From: Bacteroidales bacterium
GTDB lineage: Bacteria; Bacteroidota; Bacteroidia; Bacteroidales; B39-G9
Assembly: GCA_023145555.1 (NCBI GenBank)
Contig: JAGLDO010000043.1
Coordinates: 1-9,256, forward strand
Reading direction: 5' to 3'
DNA length: 9,256 bases
In this document: piece after piece, positions 1 to 7,802 of the stretch
Numbering within the stretch: the first letter of the stretch is position 1
Layout: each line of letters starts with the position of its first letter
Notes under the pieces: model-generated
Seen by the model: the letters and a program-made list of their open reading frames with translations, nothing else
The model's database searches: none
What the model was told of the DNA's origin: nothing
Translations under genes and position numbers: made by a program

Positions 1-103
1 AATTGACGTACAGATTTATAGCTTTCATTTTTTTTGTAAAGTTAACCGCTTAGTGGCTTTTCGGAGTGGATTCAATAATTAAATAATTAAATAAAAAAAT
101 AAT

Positions 104-1525
104 ATGAAAGCAAAAGAAACCTTATTCAAGCATCTGACTGATATGGTTATCAGTCAAAAGTTATTACGACATGTTACAGTTAACAAGTTAGATAATTACA
201 TGTTTAATAAAATGATAAAAAAATATGAAGGGAATGATGATGCTGATACGCAAATGGCACGATATCATATCTTTTCGGCATTATTACATTCAGTACAAAG
301 GAATCTTGATAGAAAATATATTTCAACCAATGTAGCAAAAAGATTAAAAAGTACCTTGACTGGTGATAAGTTATTAGTATCGGGTGATACAAGAATAAGA
401 AGCGAGGTGCATATCAAATATAAAGAAAAATATGGCGAATATCCACCTAATTTTATAACTCTTTCTCCTTCCCAAAGATGTAATCTGCATTGTATAGGAT
501 GTTATGCCGCAAGTAATAAAGATACAACCCCTACTTTGCCTTATAATATTGTAGATAAAATAGTTTGGGAAGCACAAAATATTATGGGGATTAAATTTAT
601 TGTTATAAGTGGTGGCGAACCGTTTATGTATAAAAGTGATGGGAAAACACTGCTTGACCTGTTTGAAAAATACAATGATATTTTTTTTCTTGTTTATACT
701 AATGGAACATTGATAAATTCATCTGTTGCAAAAAAAATGGCTGAATTGGGAAATGTTCTCCCCGCAATATCTGTTGAGGGTTACGAAAAAGAAACTGACG
801 AAAGAAGAGGTGCAGGAGTTTATAAAAAAATACTTCGGGCAATGGATGAATTAAGAACTGTAGGTGTACCATTCGCAATTTCTGTTACAGCCACAAGCAA
901 AAATGTTGAATTACTTTTAACTGAAGAATTTTACGATTTTTATTTTGATAAGTTAGGAGCAACATTTATGTGGCAATTCCAATTTATGCCGATTGGAAAA
1001 GGAAAAGACACATTCGATTTAGTGGTATCGCCCCAAAAAAGAGTGGAACTATATAAAATATGGGAAAGAATTGTTAAAGAAAAAAAATATCCATTTGCCG
1101 ATTTTTGGAATAATGCAATATTATCTAATGGTTGTATGGCTTATGGCAACGATAGTGGCTATTTATACATTGATTGGAATGGAAATATTATGCCCTGTGT
1201 TTTTGTTCCATACTATGTTGATAATGTGTATGACCTATACAAAGAGAATAAAACATTGGCCGATGCAACGAATTCTGATTTTATGCAAAGAGGCAGAAAA
1301 TGGAAAAATGAATATAATAACCGTAATAAATTAATGCCATGCTCCATTAGGGACCATTTTAAAAATTTTAAAGAAAATATACTCACTAAAGATTCAAAAC
1401 CCGAAAATAGACAAGCAGCTGAAGCAATAGATGATGAAAATTATTTTCAAACTATGGTTAAATATGATAGCGAATTAACCGAATTAACCGAAGCTTTTAA
1501 TAAAAAGAAACAAAACATTCTTTAA
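104..1525 (+). CDS. Radical SAM protein with a C-terminal auxiliary-cluster-like region
   Basis: The 473-residue protein has the radical SAM signature CX3CX2C at Cys126, Cys130 and Cys133 (in the local string RCNLHCIGCYA), which binds the [4Fe-4S] cluster that cleaves S-adenosylmethionine. A GGEP motif at residues 170-173 is the usual SAM-amino-group contact. Residues 1-110 form a mostly helical N-terminal extension. Near the C-terminus, Cys344, Gly360 and Cys365 fit CX15GX4C, the opening of SPASM/Twitch auxiliary-cluster domains, and Cys413 is a possible further ligand. The later CX2CX5CX3C part of a full SPASM domain is missing, so a Twitch-like or degenerate auxiliary site is more likely. 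The start is an ATG after an A-rich leader, with no obvious Shine-Dalgarno sequence. No RiPP precursor or other substrate gene is visible next to it. The family is secure; the reaction is unknown. Confidence 0.93.
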   Translation: MKAKETLFKHLTDMVISQKLLRHVTVNKLDNYMFNKMIKKYEGNDDADTQMARYHIFSALLHSVQRNLDRKYISTNVAKRLKSTLTGDKLLVSGDTRIRSEVHIKYKEKYGEYPPNFITLSPSQRCNLHCIGCYAASNKDTTPTLPYNIVDKIVWEAQNIMGIKFIVISGGEPFMYKSDGKTLLDLFEKYNDIFFLVYTNGTLINSSVAKKMAELGNVLPAISVEGYEKETDERRGAGVYKKILRAMDELRTVGVPFAISVTATSKNVELLLTEEFYDFYFDKLGATFMWQFQFMPIGKGKDTFDLVVSPQKRVELYKIWERIVKEKKYPFADFWNNAILSNGCMAYGNDSGYLYIDWNGNIMPCVFVPYYVDNVYDLYKENKTLADATNSDFMQRGRKWKNEYNNRNKLMPCSIRDHFKNFKENILTKDSKPENRQAAEAIDDENYFQTMVKYDSELTELTEAFNKKKQNIL

Positions 1526-1578
1526 AACACATATATAATTATGTGTTAAGTTTCACAAGGTTGTTGTCAATAACTTGT
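1526..1578 (+). terminator. Two consecutive small hairpins after the radical SAM gene
   Basis: Immediately after the stop, AACACATA (1526-1533) and TATGTGTT (1540-1547) form a perfect 8-bp stem with a 6-base loop. A second stem follows: ACAAG (1555-1559) pairs with CTTGT (1574-1578), and TTGTT (1561-1565) pairs with AATAA (1569-1573) with one G-T pair and a bulged G, around a 3-base loop. AT-rich sequence follows. Neither is a classic GC-rich stem with a T-run, so termination is an inference from position and structure. Confidence 0.4.
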
Positions 1579-1615
1579 ATTATTATTAATTTTTAAATTT
1601 AATATTTTATTTTTA

Positions 1616-2218
1616 TTGAGATGTTCAATTATTTTAATAGATAAAAATGGCAAGAAAAAAACACGGGAAGCCACTATGGTTCAAAAAGGAACGAGTATGC
1701 GAATTTTTAGATTTACAGCACTTTCATCGCAAGCAGGAATTGCAGTTTTATTGTTACCAAACGAAGTAATGTATTTGTATATGCCGGCTTTTGGTAAAGA
1801 ACGAAGAATATCGTCATCAGTTAAAAGTCAAAAATTTGCAGGAACGGATTTTTCTTACGATGATATTGAATCAAAACCTTATTCAGATAAATATATTCTA
1901 AAACTTTTTAAAACAGAAGACGATGCATAGGTATTAGAGATAAAACCAAAATCGCATAAATCAGCTTATTCAAAGTTGATAGTAAAAGTACATAAAACCA
2001 ATTATTATCCGGTAGCAATGGAATATTATGATAAAGGTGGTACAAAAATTAAGGAGGCAACATACAAATTTGAAAAAATAGGCAAATACTGGAATGTAAA
2101 AGAAATCTTTATGGTCGATTTAAAGAAAAATCACAAAGCAAAAATGTTAATGTCAGATGTTAAATATGTCCAAGGGCTTACAGATAATGACTCTACTGTA
2201 AGAAAATTAAAACAATAA
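1616..2218 (+). pseudogene. Broken outer-membrane lipoprotein-sorting (LolA-like) protein gene
   Basis: One continuous reading frame, interrupted by a single TAG at 1928-1930, encodes about 200 residues resembling the Bacteroidota outer membrane lipoprotein-sorting family (LolA-like fold). Recognisable stretches are DKNGKKKTREAT, the region around MYLYMPAFGKERR and KFAGTDFSYDD before the stop, then YYDKGGTKIKEATYKFEKIG after it. The frame does not shift across the stop, and the next codons (VLEIKPK) continue the domain. From my memory of relatives, the stop probably replaces a tyrosine codon. The 5' end is also gone: there is no ATG, only a TTG at 1616, and no signal peptide or first helix. 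Upstream, the frame stays open only to 1574. Two independent lesions favour a pseudogene. Intact relatives are exported and are thought to carry lipidated cargo or lipids to the outer membrane. Confidence 0.8.
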
Positions 2219-2234
2219 AGCAAATAATATTAAA

Positions 2235-3200
2235 ATGATTTTAGTAACAGGAGGAACAGGTTTTGTTGGTTCTTATTTACTTTTTGATTTAATAAAATCA
2301 GGGGAAAAAGTAAGAGCATTGAAACGAAAAAATAGTAGTACTTATAATATTTATAAAATTTTTTCTTTTTATTCTTCAAATCCGGATGAATTATTTTCAC
2401 AGATTGAATGGGTTGAAGGGGATGTTTTAGACTTAGATTCTTTATTAAGTGCCATGGAAGGAGTAACAGAAGTATATCATTGTGCTGGTATAGTTTCTTT
2501 TTTGCCTTTAGAGAAAGAAAAAATGATGAAGGTCAATATTGAAGGTACTGAAAATATAGTTACAGCATCATTAGAAAAAAAAATTAACAAATTGTGTTAT
2601 ATAAGTTCCGCATCGACTCTTGAAACGAATTTAATTTCTAACTATTCCATAAGTAAACAAAAGGGTGAAGAAAAAATACGAAATGGAATAAAAAAAGGTT
2701 TAAAAGCTATTATTATAAATCCAACTATAATATTAGGTGCCGGAGGATGGGAAAATAATGATGGAAATTTATTCGTTGCTATTTGGAAAGGTTTTAAATA
2801 CTATTCAGATGGAGTAGCTGGTTTTGTTGACATAAAAGATGTTAGCTCGGTAATGATAAAACTTATGAAAAGTAATATTGTAAATGACGGTTTTATTATT
2901 TCATCAGAAGATTATTCTTATAAGCAATTAATTGATAAAATTGCAAAAAATCTTAATGTAAAAAAACCTTATATTTATTTATCACCATTTTTTTCTAAAA
3001 TAGCATGGAAAGTAGAAAATATAAAAAATATTTTGTTTGAAAAAAAACCAATATTAACCAAAGAAATGATAGTCCTTGTTAATGAAAAGACATATCATTC
3101 AAATCAGAAAATTAAAGATGCTATTAATATTAATTTTATACCGGTTGAAGATTCAATTAAACAAATTTGTGAATTTTTTTTAAAAGACTATACAGTATAA
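2235..3200 (+). CDS. NAD(P)-dependent extended SDR: epimerase, dehydratase or reductase
   Basis: The 321-residue cytosolic enzyme is of the extended short-chain dehydrogenase/reductase type. The nucleotide-binding motif TGGTGFVG lies at residues 5-12. The catalytic YxxxK is Tyr137 and Lys141 (YSISK), with candidate catalytic serines at 124, 125 and 127 in CYISSAS. The segment VYHCAGIVSF matches the strand-4 region of dihydroflavonol-4-reductase or 3-beta-hydroxysteroid dehydrogenase-like members. The C-terminal substrate lobe is divergent, so the substrate is not predictable. It starts at an ATG 16 bp after the LolA-like remnant and ends 3 bp before the patatin gene, which argues for co-transcription. 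It may act on a sugar nucleotide or lipid intermediate used by the downstream glycosyltransferases, but that is inference. Confidence 0.88.
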   Translation: MILVTGGTGFVGSYLLFDLIKSGEKVRALKRKNSSTYNIYKIFSFYSSNPDELFSQIEWVEGDVLDLDSLLSAMEGVTEVYHCAGIVSFLPLEKEKMMKVNIEGTENIVTASLEKKINKLCYISSASTLETNLISNYSISKQKGEEKIRNGIKKGLKAIIINPTIILGAGGWENNDGNLFVAIWKGFKYYSDGVAGFVDIKDVSSVMIKLMKSNIVNDGFIISSEDYSYKQLIDKIAKNLNVKKPYIYLSPFFSKIAWKVENIKNILFEKKPILTKEMIVLVNEKTYHSNQKIKDAININFIPVEDSIKQICEFFLKDYTV

Positions 3201-3203
3201 ATT

Positions 3204-4067
3204 ATGAAAAAAAACATTGCGTTAGTATTATCAAGTGGCGGATCAAAGGGGCTTGCTCATATTGGGGCAATCAATGTCCTCGAAAAAAATGGGTTTCAAA
3301 TCTCATCTGTTTCAGGTTCTTCTATTGGTTCGGTTATCGGTGGTTTATATGCCATGGGAGAATTACCGGCCTATACAGAATGGGTAAAAACTTTAAATAA
3401 AAAAAAAGTATGGGGGCTGATGGATTTTGCACTCTCAACTCAGGGTTTGCTTAAAGGAAAAACTGCTTTTAATAAAATGAAAACATTTATTCCCGATCAG
3501 AATATTGAAGATATGAATATCCCTTTTTCTGCCATTGCCACCGATTTAATCAATGAAAAAGAGGTTGTTTTTGATAAAGGGAGTTTTTATGAAGCCGTTC
3601 GTGCTTCGGTTGCTATCCCCACGGTATTTACACCTGTAAAATATAAAGATACCATATTAGTAGATGGTGGCGTGTTAAATCCGGTGCCTATTGATAATGT
3701 AAAACGATCAGAAGATGACCTTTTGGTTGTCGTTAATTTATATGGTGATAAAATTGAGAAGGATATTCAAGAAAAAGAAAACTCAAAATCGGTAACGCTG
3801 ATTAACAAATTTATTAAACTTATCTATTCCGGCGACAAGAGAAACAGTAGCTATTTTAGTTTGTTATCAGAAACAACGGCAACAATGGTTCATCGCCTCG
3901 CTAAATTAAGTATCGAAAAATATCAACCCGATATTGTGGTTAACATCCCAACAGATTCTGCCAACACTTTCGATTTTTTTAGAGCAGGTGAGTTAATCCA
4001 ATTAGGGGAAGATGCTACAACATTAGCCATTAACAATTATTACATAAATCAGAAACAAAATGATTAA
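3204..4067 (+). CDS. Patatin-like phospholipase / serine acyl hydrolase
   Basis: The 287-residue protein has all patatin hallmarks. The oxyanion-hole glycine-rich loop SSGGSKG is at residues 10-16. The nucleophile elbow GSSIG is at 38-42, with Ser40 as catalytic serine. The DGG motif has Asp154 as the dyad aspartate, followed by the usual LNPVP. The size and compact form resemble bacterial RssA/YlbK-like patatins. It lacks an evident signal peptide, POTRA domain or barrel, so it is probably cytoplasmic or peripheral at the inner membrane. The family hydrolyses acyl esters of lipids; the substrate here is unknown. The gene begins 3 bp after the SDR stop, and its end overlaps the next start by 8 bp, so translation is probably coupled to the glycosyltransferase. 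Confidence 0.92.
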   Translation: MKKNIALVLSSGGSKGLAHIGAINVLEKNGFQISSVSGSSIGSVIGGLYAMGELPAYTEWVKTLNKKKVWGLMDFALSTQGLLKGKTAFNKMKTFIPDQNIEDMNIPFSAIATDLINEKEVVFDKGSFYEAVRASVAIPTVFTPVKYKDTILVDGGVLNPVPIDNVKRSEDDLLVVVNLYGDKIEKDIQEKENSKSVTLINKFIKLIYSGDKRNSSYFSLLSETTATMVHRLAKLSIEKYQPDIVVNIPTDSANTFDFFRAGELIQLGEDATTLAINNYYINQKQND

Positions 4068-4776
4068 AGAAAATAAAATAACAGCAGTAGTTTCGGTTTA
4101 CAACGAAGAAAAAACCGTGAACAATGTTGTCTATAGTCTGATAAACTGCAGCCTCATTGATGAGCTTATTGTGGTAAATGACGGCTCTACCGACAGCACT
4201 TCAAAGGTATTAAATCAAATAGCAGCATCGCATCATTTTCAAAATATAGAATTTGAAAAAAACAGGGGAAAATCGTACGCCATGACAACTGGTGTTGAAC
4301 ATGCATCAGGTGACATTATTGTTTTTGTTGATGCCGATCTTATCGGTTTTAGCTGTGAACACATAAAAGCACTGACACTTCCACTGGTTTCCAACCAAAC
4401 AAATATGGTAATCGGACGTAGGCCGGCAGAAAATCCCAAAATGGATATAACCGGTCCAATGGATGATTGGATTGGGGGTGAAAGAGCAGTTTATCGAAAA
4501 GACATTTTGCCCATTCTTGATAAGATGAGAAAAACAAAATTTGGAGTTGAAACACTTCTAAATCTTTATTTTAAAAGCAAAATCAATACGTATAAACAAA
4601 CGATTATTGTTGATCTGGAAGGGCTTGTTCATGTAAGAAAATACAAAAAATACAGCCGCCCAAAAGCAGCTATAAATTATGCCAAAGCTGCTTCTCAAAT
4701 CGTACGAACCGTATTTGTTAACTACGTTCTCATTTTTACCATTATTAAAAATGTTTTTACAAATCTCAAATTATAG
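4060..4776 (+). CDS. Family 2 glycosyltransferase (GT-A), first of three related copies
   Basis: The 238-residue, single-domain GT-A glycosyltransferase resembles dolichol- or polyprenyl-phosphate sugar transferases in size. VSVYNEE (residues 11-17) and NDGSTD (40-45) form the nucleotide-sugar site. The metal-binding DxD is Asp91-Ala-Asp93 in VFVDAD. A downstream block, GGERAVYRKDILPILDKM, then KFGVETL, recurs in the two paralogues at 5523 and 6215 and probably forms the acceptor side. No clear transmembrane helices are present, although the last 25 residues are hydrophobic enough to dock on the membrane. Compared with the paralogues it carries a few extra residues before GGERA. It overlaps the patatin gene by 8 bp and sits 9 bp before the LysE-like gene. 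Donor and acceptor cannot be deduced. Confidence 0.9.
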   Translation: MIKENKITAVVSVYNEEKTVNNVVYSLINCSLIDELIVVNDGSTDSTSKVLNQIAASHHFQNIEFEKNRGKSYAMTTGVEHASGDIIVFVDADLIGFSCEHIKALTLPLVSNQTNMVIGRRPAENPKMDITGPMDDWIGGERAVYRKDILPILDKMRKTKFGVETLLNLYFKSKINTYKQTIIVDLEGLVHVRKYKKYSRPKAAINYAKAASQIVRTVFVNYVLIFTIIKNVFTNLKL

Positions 4777-4785
4777 GTTAGAGTT

Positions 4786-5451
4786 ATGATTTTCATTGCC
4801 TTTGGTATCGGGTTAATAATTTCTGTCCCATTGGGACCTTTGGGACAGATGATGTTGAATAAGGTTGTTGACAGAGGCTCTTGGCATGGATTCACCATAG
4901 CTGTTCTTTCGTCCCTGGCCGACTTTTTTATCTGTGAATTTTTTTTGATTGGAACAGTATCTGTTGGAGCAATCAGTCCTTGGATAAAAATCGTGCTTCA
5001 ATTAGTTGGTCTTGTATTCTTGCTTTACATGGGAATAAAAGAAATTATTCTTCCCTATATAAAAAATAAAAGAAATATAACGCCTGAAAATAAAGATAAT
5101 GACCTGGCGAAAAATCTTAAAATAGATGAAAAATCTTTGTTAAAAAACATCGCTATAGTAGTAAGCTATTATATTTCTAACCCTACCTATCTTGCTTTTT
5201 GGCTGAGTTTTTCCGTTTTAGTCAATCAAAAATTTATCGTTCAGCATGATTTGTTGCATTATACACTGTTCAGTTTCTTTTTTGCCCTTGGAACATTAAC
5301 CTGCCAGTATATTGCCATAAAAGTTGTACAGGGTACGACAATTAACGGCAAAATGCATGATGCCTTAAAATACATCTCTATCACCTTGTATTCGGGCACT
5401 CTCTTGTATTTTATTTATCAGATTACTCAAAATATTATTCAAATAATATAG
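4786..5451 (+). CDS. LysE/RhtB-type membrane transporter-like protein
   Basis: The 221-residue integral membrane protein has about six predicted helices (roughly 1-23, 35-62, 66-88, 120-145, 158-181 and 195-216). A charged cytoplasmic loop at about 89-119 separates two halves. The N-terminal pattern GLIISVPLGPLG, followed by a Gly-rich second helix with Ala-Asp near residue 45, matches the start of the LysE/RhtB amino-acid exporter family, where a PxGP and a later GD are usual. The SNPTYLAFW segment in helix 4 matches the family's NPK/NPT position. Members export amino acids or small metabolites, but Bacteroidota versions are largely uncharacterised. Its place inside the glycosyltransferase operon suggests a linked role. 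It starts at an ATG 9 bp after the previous stop, and a 71-bp AT-rich gap follows. Confidence 0.8.
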   Translation: MIFIAFGIGLIISVPLGPLGQMMLNKVVDRGSWHGFTIAVLSSLADFFICEFFLIGTVSVGAISPWIKIVLQLVGLVFLLYMGIKEIILPYIKNKRNITPENKDNDLAKNLKIDEKSLLKNIAIVVSYYISNPTYLAFWLSFSVLVNQKFIVQHDLLHYTLFSFFFALGTLTCQYIAIKVVQGTTINGKMHDALKYISITLYSGTLLYFIYQITQNIIQII

Positions 5452-5522
5452 TCATCAAATAAAAAATAATTGTTTTTAAATAACGAATAAAGAAAAAATA
5501 TTAATAAATAAAGTCACTAATC

Positions 5523-6218
5523 ATGAAAAATATATCAGCAATAATTTGTGTTTATAACGAAGAAAAAACAATTAAAGATGTTGTTCTATCTGTTTCTAAA
5601 ACTTCAATTGTTAATGAAATAATTGTTGTAAATGATGGCTCTACTGATAATACAGAGAAAATAATAAAAGAACTTAAACAAAATATTGACATAACGGATA
5701 TTCATTTTGAAAAAAATAAAGGAAAAGGTTACACAATGGCTGTTGGTGTTGAAAATGCAACAAATGAAATAATTGCATTTATTGATGCTGATCAAACAGT
5801 GATAATATCAGGGTATATTGATCAAATGATAAATCCCCTGTTAAAAAAAGAATCTGATATGGTTTTGGGTTACACAACAGTGAATATTTTAAGCAAAGAT
5901 GTAAACCCTTTAAAAATATTGACAGGAGAAAGAGCATTGTATAAAAAAGATATTTATCCAATTCTTGATAAAATGAAAGAATCAAGGTTTGGAATAGAAA
6001 TACTTCTGTATTTCTATTTTATTTCTAACGGTAAAACAATAAAGCTTATCAGATTAGTTGGATTAAAACATAAAGATAAATACAAGAAAGTATCTTTTAC
6101 CAAAGCAACAACAAATTATATTAATGAAGGCTGGGAAATAGCATATACTGCCATGAAAAATTATGATTTAATGTTAAAAACAGTTCAAAAGTTAATCAGC
6201 AATAAAACAAAAATATGA
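5523..6218 (+). CDS. Family 2 glycosyltransferase, second copy
   Basis: The 231-residue GT-A protein has VYNEE at residues 10-14, NDGSTD at 37-42 and the metal-binding Asp88-Ala-Asp90 in AFIDAD. The shared block TGERALYKKDIYPILDKM, then RFGIE, follows. No transmembrane segment is evident. It is most similar to the next gene, and a 45-base stretch near the two 5' ends is identical (5540-5584 and 6232-6276). Its stop overlaps the next start in an ATGA arrangement, so translation is coupled. The 71-bp upstream gap (5452-5522) is very AT-rich. I saw no convincing Bacteroidota promoter (TTTG plus TAnnTTTG) there, so it may simply continue the upstream operon. The second half is more divergent than in its neighbours; the conserved Thr after GxE is Ile here. 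Donor and acceptor are unknown. Confidence 0.9.
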   Translation: MKNISAIICVYNEEKTIKDVVLSVSKTSIVNEIIVVNDGSTDNTEKIIKELKQNIDITDIHFEKNKGKGYTMAVGVENATNEIIAFIDADQTVIISGYIDQMINPLLKKESDMVLGYTTVNILSKDVNPLKILTGERALYKKDIYPILDKMKESRFGIEILLYFYFISNGKTIKLIRLVGLKHKDKYKKVSFTKATTNYINEGWEIAYTAMKNYDLMLKTVQKLISNKTKI

Positions 6219-6904
6219 AAAAGATATCAGTAATAATTTGTGTTTATAACGAAGAAAAAACAATTAAAGATGTTGTGTCAATTGTGTGTGATTACTTTTT
6301 TGATGAAGTTATTGTAGTAAACGACGGCTCAACAGACAAAACCGATGATATCTTGAATGAACTAAGCAAAAATTACGAGTTCAAATACATTAAATTAGAG
6401 GAAAACAAAGGGAAGGGTTTTGCAATCGCAACAGGTATTGAAAATGTAAGCGGTGAAATTATTGTGTTTGTTGATGCCGATTTGTCTAACTTAAAAGAAG
6501 ACCATTTATTTGAATTAGTAATGCCATTGGTGCACAAAAAGGCTGATATGATACTTGGCCAGGCAACCGAAACATTAATTGACTACAGTATAAATCCTTT
6601 TAAATCGTTTACCGGTGAAAGGGCTGTATTAAAAAAAGACATATTTCCCATTGTCGATAAAATGAAAAATTCAAGGTTCGGTGTTGAAACACTCATAAAC
6701 CTTTATTATCAATCAGAAGGTAAAAAAGTGAAGTATGTAATGCTTAAAGATTTAAAACACCTGACGATATTTGATAAGCTTTCCAAACAACAAGCCATAA
6801 AAGAATTTGCAAAAGAAGGGCATCAAATTGCCTTAATTGCATTTAAGAATTTTGATTTAATAACAAGTTCAATAAAAAATAAATTAAAAAATTTAAAAGT
6901 ATGA
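6215..6904 (+). CDS. Family 2 glycosyltransferase, third copy
   Basis: The 229-residue GT-A protein has VYNEE at residues 10-14, NDGSTD at 36-41 and the metal-binding Asp87-Ala-Asp89 in VFVDAD. The block TGERAVLKKDIFPIVDKM, then RFGVETL, is shared with the copies at 4060 and 5523. It is soluble or peripheral by sequence. ATGA overlaps at both ends couple it to the preceding glycosyltransferase and to the following membrane protein. The three transferases keep the catalytic residues but differ in the C-terminal 50 residues, which suggests distinct acceptors or successive steps rather than redundancy. That is inference. Confidence 0.9.
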   Translation: MKKISVIICVYNEEKTIKDVVSIVCDYFFDEVIVVNDGSTDKTDDILNELSKNYEFKYIKLEENKGKGFAIATGIENVSGEIIVFVDADLSNLKEDHLFELVMPLVHKKADMILGQATETLIDYSINPFKSFTGERAVLKKDIFPIVDKMKNSRFGVETLINLYYQSEGKKVKYVMLKDLKHLTIFDKLSKQQAIKEFAKEGHQIALIAFKNFDLITSSIKNKLKNLKV

Positions 6905-7629
6905 AACTGAAAACTATATTCTGGATAATAGTATTTGCTGTCTCTATGGGCTTTTTTGAAAGTGCAATCGTAATTTACTTAAGGCAAATTATTTATCCCG
7001 GTGGGTTTGTTTTTCCTTTACAACCCATTGATAAAGAACTTGCAACAATAGAAATAATAAGAGAAGCTTTTTCTATGCTTATGCTTTTATCCGTGAGTAT
7101 TCTTACAGGCAAATCAGCAATCACAAGGTTTGCTTACTTTTTATTTTCTTTTGCAGTTTGGGATATCTTTTATTATATCTTCTTGAAAATGTTAATAAAT
7201 TGGCCAGAATCTTTAATGACAATGGATATTTTATTTCTGTTACCTGTAACTTGGATTGGTCCGGTAATAGCCCCGTTAATTCTATCTTTTATTATGATAT
7301 TATTAGCTTTATTAATACTTTATTTTTCTTTTCGCAATAAATATGTTCAATTAAAAACTCGTGAACTTTTAATATTAATAATAGGTTCTTTAATAATCAT
7401 TATATCATTTACAATAGATTACACTAATTTTATAATAAGTCATTATTCATTTGTCAAAATTTGGTCACTGCCCGTAAATGACCTTTTTAAGGTTTCTGTG
7501 AAATATTATCCTGAAAATTTTCACTGGAATATTTTCGGTGTCGGAGTTATTTTTATCTTGATAGGAATTGGGATTTTTACAAATAGAAATATTTTAATAA
7601 CTAAAAATTTAAAACGATTAAACGAATAA
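6901..7629 (+). CDS. Polytopic membrane protein of unknown function
   Basis: The 242-residue protein has six or seven hydrophobic segments (about 6-27, 55-71, 76-98, 108-143 as one or two helices, 155-179 and 209-227). It does not match a family whose function I can name. Polar and aromatic residues inside or beside the helices stand out: FFESA near 18-22, YPGGFVFPL at 32-40, WDIFYYIFLK at 87-96, then NWPES at 100-104 and WIGPVIAP at 118-125. Such patterns are typical of a conserved, possibly catalytic or substrate-binding membrane protein, and I believe similar proteins occur in other bacteria as conserved hypotheticals. It starts with an ATGA overlap on the third glycosyltransferase, so it is the last intact gene of this operon. 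Confidence 0.85.
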   Translation: MKLKTIFWIIVFAVSMGFFESAIVIYLRQIIYPGGFVFPLQPIDKELATIEIIREAFSMLMLLSVSILTGKSAITRFAYFLFSFAVWDIFYYIFLKMLINWPESLMTMDILFLLPVTWIGPVIAPLILSFIMILLALLILYFSFRNKYVQLKTRELLILIIGSLIIIISFTIDYTNFIISHYSFVKIWSLPVNDLFKVSVKYYPENFHWNIFGVGVIFILIGIGIFTNRNILITKNLKRLNE

Positions 7630-7802
7630 ATTTAATTTCCGCAATAATTATCGTGCTTATAATCACTTCAAACATTACAAAAGCACAAGAAGACAATAAA
7701 TTAAAATTGTCAGGAGAATTACTAACTGACCAACGCTTTTTACTTAAAGACCAAAACAATTGGGCTTGGAACGAAAACCGTTTAACATTAAAATTAGAAT
7801 AA
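7617..7802 (+). pseudogene. N-terminal stub of an exported, probably outer-membrane, protein
   Basis: A frame overlapping the end of the membrane protein reads KRINLISAIIIVLIITSN, then ITKAQ, a good Sec signal peptide with the Ala-Gln ending common in Bacteroidota. About 35 mature residues follow, including LSGELLTDQRFLLKD and ENRLTLKLE, before a TAA at 7800-7802. The mature part looks like the first strands of a beta-barrel or porin-like protein (inference from alternating residues and memory of such families). No ATG exists: the codon before the Lys is ATT at 7617, where an intact gene would plausibly have ATG. The stop lies 23 bp before the cassette-like junction at 7825, so the rest of the gene seems lost. 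It could alternatively be a tiny secreted peptide starting at ATT, but I find that less likely. Confidence 0.6.

Noticed and set aside
74..92. Short tandem repeat of AATAATTA, just over two units
   Set aside because: It is ordinary AT-rich leader sequence; two copies of 8 bases are expected by chance at this composition.
1..103. Promoter for the radical SAM gene (TAGCTTTC at 19-26 against TAnnTTTG) and a weak CCGC/GTGG stem near 46-56
   Set aside because: The only TTG (3-5) is about 13 bases upstream, too close for the usual -33 spacing, and the stem is only four pairs including a G-T. Neither is strong enough to call.
204..577. Minus-strand open frames inside the radical SAM gene
   Set aside because: They lie antisense to a clear coding gene and have no recognisable domain.
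1071..1334. 87-residue + strand frame within the radical SAM gene
   Set aside because: It is a shifted-frame shadow; the main frame carries the conserved cysteines through this region.
4239..5001. Minus-strand frames across the first glycosyltransferase and the LysE-like gene
   Set aside because: They are antisense to well-supported genes, with low-complexity composition and no start context.
5452..5522. Possible internal promoter before the second glycosyltransferase
   Set aside because: There is no TAnnTTTG-like element, only AT-rich sequence, so readthrough from upstream cannot be excluded.
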